From contig JAOXSB010000067.1 in the NCBI GenBank assembly GCA_025800345.1, positions 1 to 53,872 of the forward strand: 53,872 bases of DNA. Reading direction: 5' to 3'. Shown in pieces: positions 52,620 through 53,872 of this stretch (position 1 is the first letter of the stretch; each line of letters begins with the position of its first letter). Made by a program: the position numbers and the translations under genes. The notes beneath the pieces were generated by a model that did not search any database, had not been told where the DNA came from, and was given only the letters and a program-made list of their open reading frames with translations. The stretch is from Mangrovicoccus sp. Its GTDB lineage: Bacteria > Pseudomonadota > Alphaproteobacteria > Rhodobacterales > Rhodobacteraceae.

Positions 52620-53717
52620 TTAGAGGCTCCAACCAAAGCGAACGCCAACGGCCAGCGCATCATTGTTGCGGAACACCCCTGCGGGGAAAATCGGGCCCAA
52701 TTCGGAATTGGCGTCGCCCAGATTCACATAAGTCACACCGCCGGTCACCTTGAGCTTGTCACGGGTATAAACCGCGCCCAGGGTGTAACGCAGCAAACCA
52801 TCATAAGGCGCGAGGTTGCCGGTCGGGGTGTTGGACGGCGCTTCATAGCCGATCAAGCCAAGCAGCGACCAAGAATCGTTGAGCTTGCGTCCAATACCGA
52901 GGCGATAGGTGATCCAATCATCCTGGTAATCGGTGATCGAGTTGTTGAACACGCTGAAGAATTCCGGCGGGGCAATTTCAAAGCTGGACCATTCCACCCA
53001 CCGCAGCGACCCGAACAGCAAGGTTTTAGGGTTCAGGCCGGTTTGGAATTCAAGATTGACCGATTGTGGCGTGTCCAACTCAGTTTCGGTGGCCACTGCC
53101 GGGCCGCCAAAGCTCTCGCTGGAATCCAAAGTGTGATCGATACCCGAATGATAGGTCAGGGCAACGCGTGCCGCGATTTCAGGACGCTCATAAGCGATAC
53201 CCGCCAGATAACCAAAGGACCAATCGGCCTTGCCAGCAACGCTATAGCCGCCCAGGAACGGGATCCGTGCATCGGCTTCCATGCTCTGCAAGCGCAGACC
53301 ACCATAGATGCTCATGCCAGTGTCGAAGTTATACTGGACGATGCCCGAGAAAGAATTTGATTTCAGCTCAGCAGTGGTGCCGGTCGCGAAGTAGTTCGAA
53401 ACCGGATAGGTGACGTTCGCGCCAACAGGCTGATCAAAGATGATCGCGTAAGAGATTTTCTCGTTGATATCACCCTTATAGGCGGCCCCGAAAGCAACAT
53501 AATCATCCAGCAGATCGCCCGAGGCCACGCCTGGGGTGAAGGAATCCGGTCCGCCAATGCCCGATGCATTGGGCATCACGGTGCGGAAACCCAGTTCCAG
53601 ATATTCGCCCTCTTCGAACAGCGCGTTCACAGACAGTGCACTGCGTTCGATCCCGGCAGCATGGGCTGCGCCGGTCATTGCCAAAGTCACCGCAGCAGCA
53701 GCTTTAAGATGGTTCAT
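52620..53717 (-). CDS. OmpP1/FadL-family outer membrane protein
   Basis: The 365-residue protein has a signal peptide (MNHLKAAAAVTLAMTGAAHA). The mature part begins AGIERSALSVNALFEEGEYLEL and contains alternating amphipathic strands, ending in Phe-Gly-Trp-Ser-Leu, as expected for an outer-membrane barrel. The family transports long-chain fatty acids or other hydrophobic compounds. The ATG at 53717 follows AGGGAGAGA. The open frame upstream to 53864 precedes the signal peptide and is not used. No gene is visible in the remaining 155 bases to the right edge. Confidence 0.9.
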   Translation of the reverse strand: MNHLKAAAAVTLAMTGAAHAAGIERSALSVNALFEEGEYLELGFRTVMPNASGIGGPDSFTPGVASGDLLDDYVAFGAAYKGDINEKISYAIIFDQPVGANVTYPVSNYFATGTTAELKSNSFSGIVQYNFDTGMSIYGGLRLQSMEADARIPFLGGYSVAGKADWSFGYLAGIAYERPEIAARVALTYHSGIDHTLDSSESFGGPAVATETELDTPQSVNLEFQTGLNPKTLLFGSLRWVEWSSFEIAPPEFFSVFNNSITDYQDDWITYRLGIGRKLNDSWSLLGLIGYEAPSNTPTGNLAPYDGLLRYTLGAVYTRDKLKVTGGVTYVNLGDANSELGPIFPAGVFRNNDALAVGVRFGWSL

Positions 53718-53872
53718 GGTCTCTCCCTGCGAATGGGTCACTCGCCTGAGCCTTGGCGGCGGAACAGGGCTGATCCCCTGATCGCAGCGCGCAAGGCAAA
53801 ATGTGTCTACAAGCCCGCAGAACATGTTGATTTTTGGGGGAGTAGCCATGACTATTGGGGTCATTTGGCTGA

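Noticed and set aside
1-53872. CRISPR arrays, rRNA genes, insertion sequences and replication origins
   Set aside because: None was seen on reading the window; the short inverted repeats found do not have the regular spacing of CRISPR.

Overview
The window reads as chromosome of a high-GC alphaproteobacterium, most likely Rhodobacterales (Roseobacter group). The evidence is the dsbA-like / DUF721 / mutY block, two proteins with VPLPA-type C-terminal sorting signals, an FNR-type TTGAT-N4-GTCAA box, and overall gene content. No transposase, integrase, CRISPR array or rRNA was seen. Two tRNA genes are present: Gly(TCC) and Arg(TCT).

Layout. 1-7450 is housekeeping: a partial DsbA-like thioredoxin, a DUF721/DciA protein, MutY, an ABC exporter, tRNA-Gly, an L,D-transpeptidase, EttA and a small unknown gene. 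7901-30295 is one strand-coherent run of eleven genes, mostly overlapping or nearly touching. It encodes a polyunsaturated-fatty-acid-synthase-like (Pfa/hglE-like) lipid or polyketide system. 30325-35711 holds a solute-binding protein, MsrB, SerB, an ArgO/LysE exporter and the 5-oxoprolinase subunits PxpB and PxpC. 35782-39546 holds a two-gene operon with a glycine-rich VPLPA-CTERM protein, a MobA-like nucleotidyltransferase, a PPP-type phosphoesterase, and a second VPLPA-CTERM protein preceded by an FNR-like box. 39737-45683 holds DusA, tRNA-Arg, a putrescine-type catabolic pair (PuuB-like oxidase and class III aminotransferase) with a GntR regulator, and PurU. 45951-51163 is a surface-polysaccharide-like operon: a sulfotransferase with a coiled coil, an unknown protein, and a very large glycosyltransferase with three catalytic-type domains. 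51543-53717 holds an AraC regulator facing a FadL-like outer-membrane porin.

The most notable system is the 22-kb cluster. A 2,768-residue megasynthase (two nitronate-monooxygenase-like barrels, KS, AT, ACP, KR, DH) is coupled to a 1,457-residue partner (KS, AT, DH and a C-terminal half that resembles a phosphopantetheinyl transferase) and a free acyl carrier protein. After these come a type I phosphodiesterase-like enzyme, an alpha/beta hydrolase, a beta-propeller-like protein, a membrane protein joining a degenerate M50-like region to an HlyD adaptor, a sulfatase-fold protein whose nucleophile position is Thr, a sulfotransferase, an unknown basic helical protein and an Sfp-type PPTase. My inference is that the synthases build a reduced or unsaturated acyl chain, the PPTase activates the ACPs, the alkaline-phosphatase-superfamily enzymes and sulfotransferase modify a head group, and the HlyD-like protein takes part in moving the product. 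The product is unknown. Inside the megasynthase gene, a near-perfect Shine-Dalgarno sequence precedes an in-frame ATG (13004) exactly between the KS-AT and ACP-KR-DH halves. This suggests a gene fusion or a second protein product.
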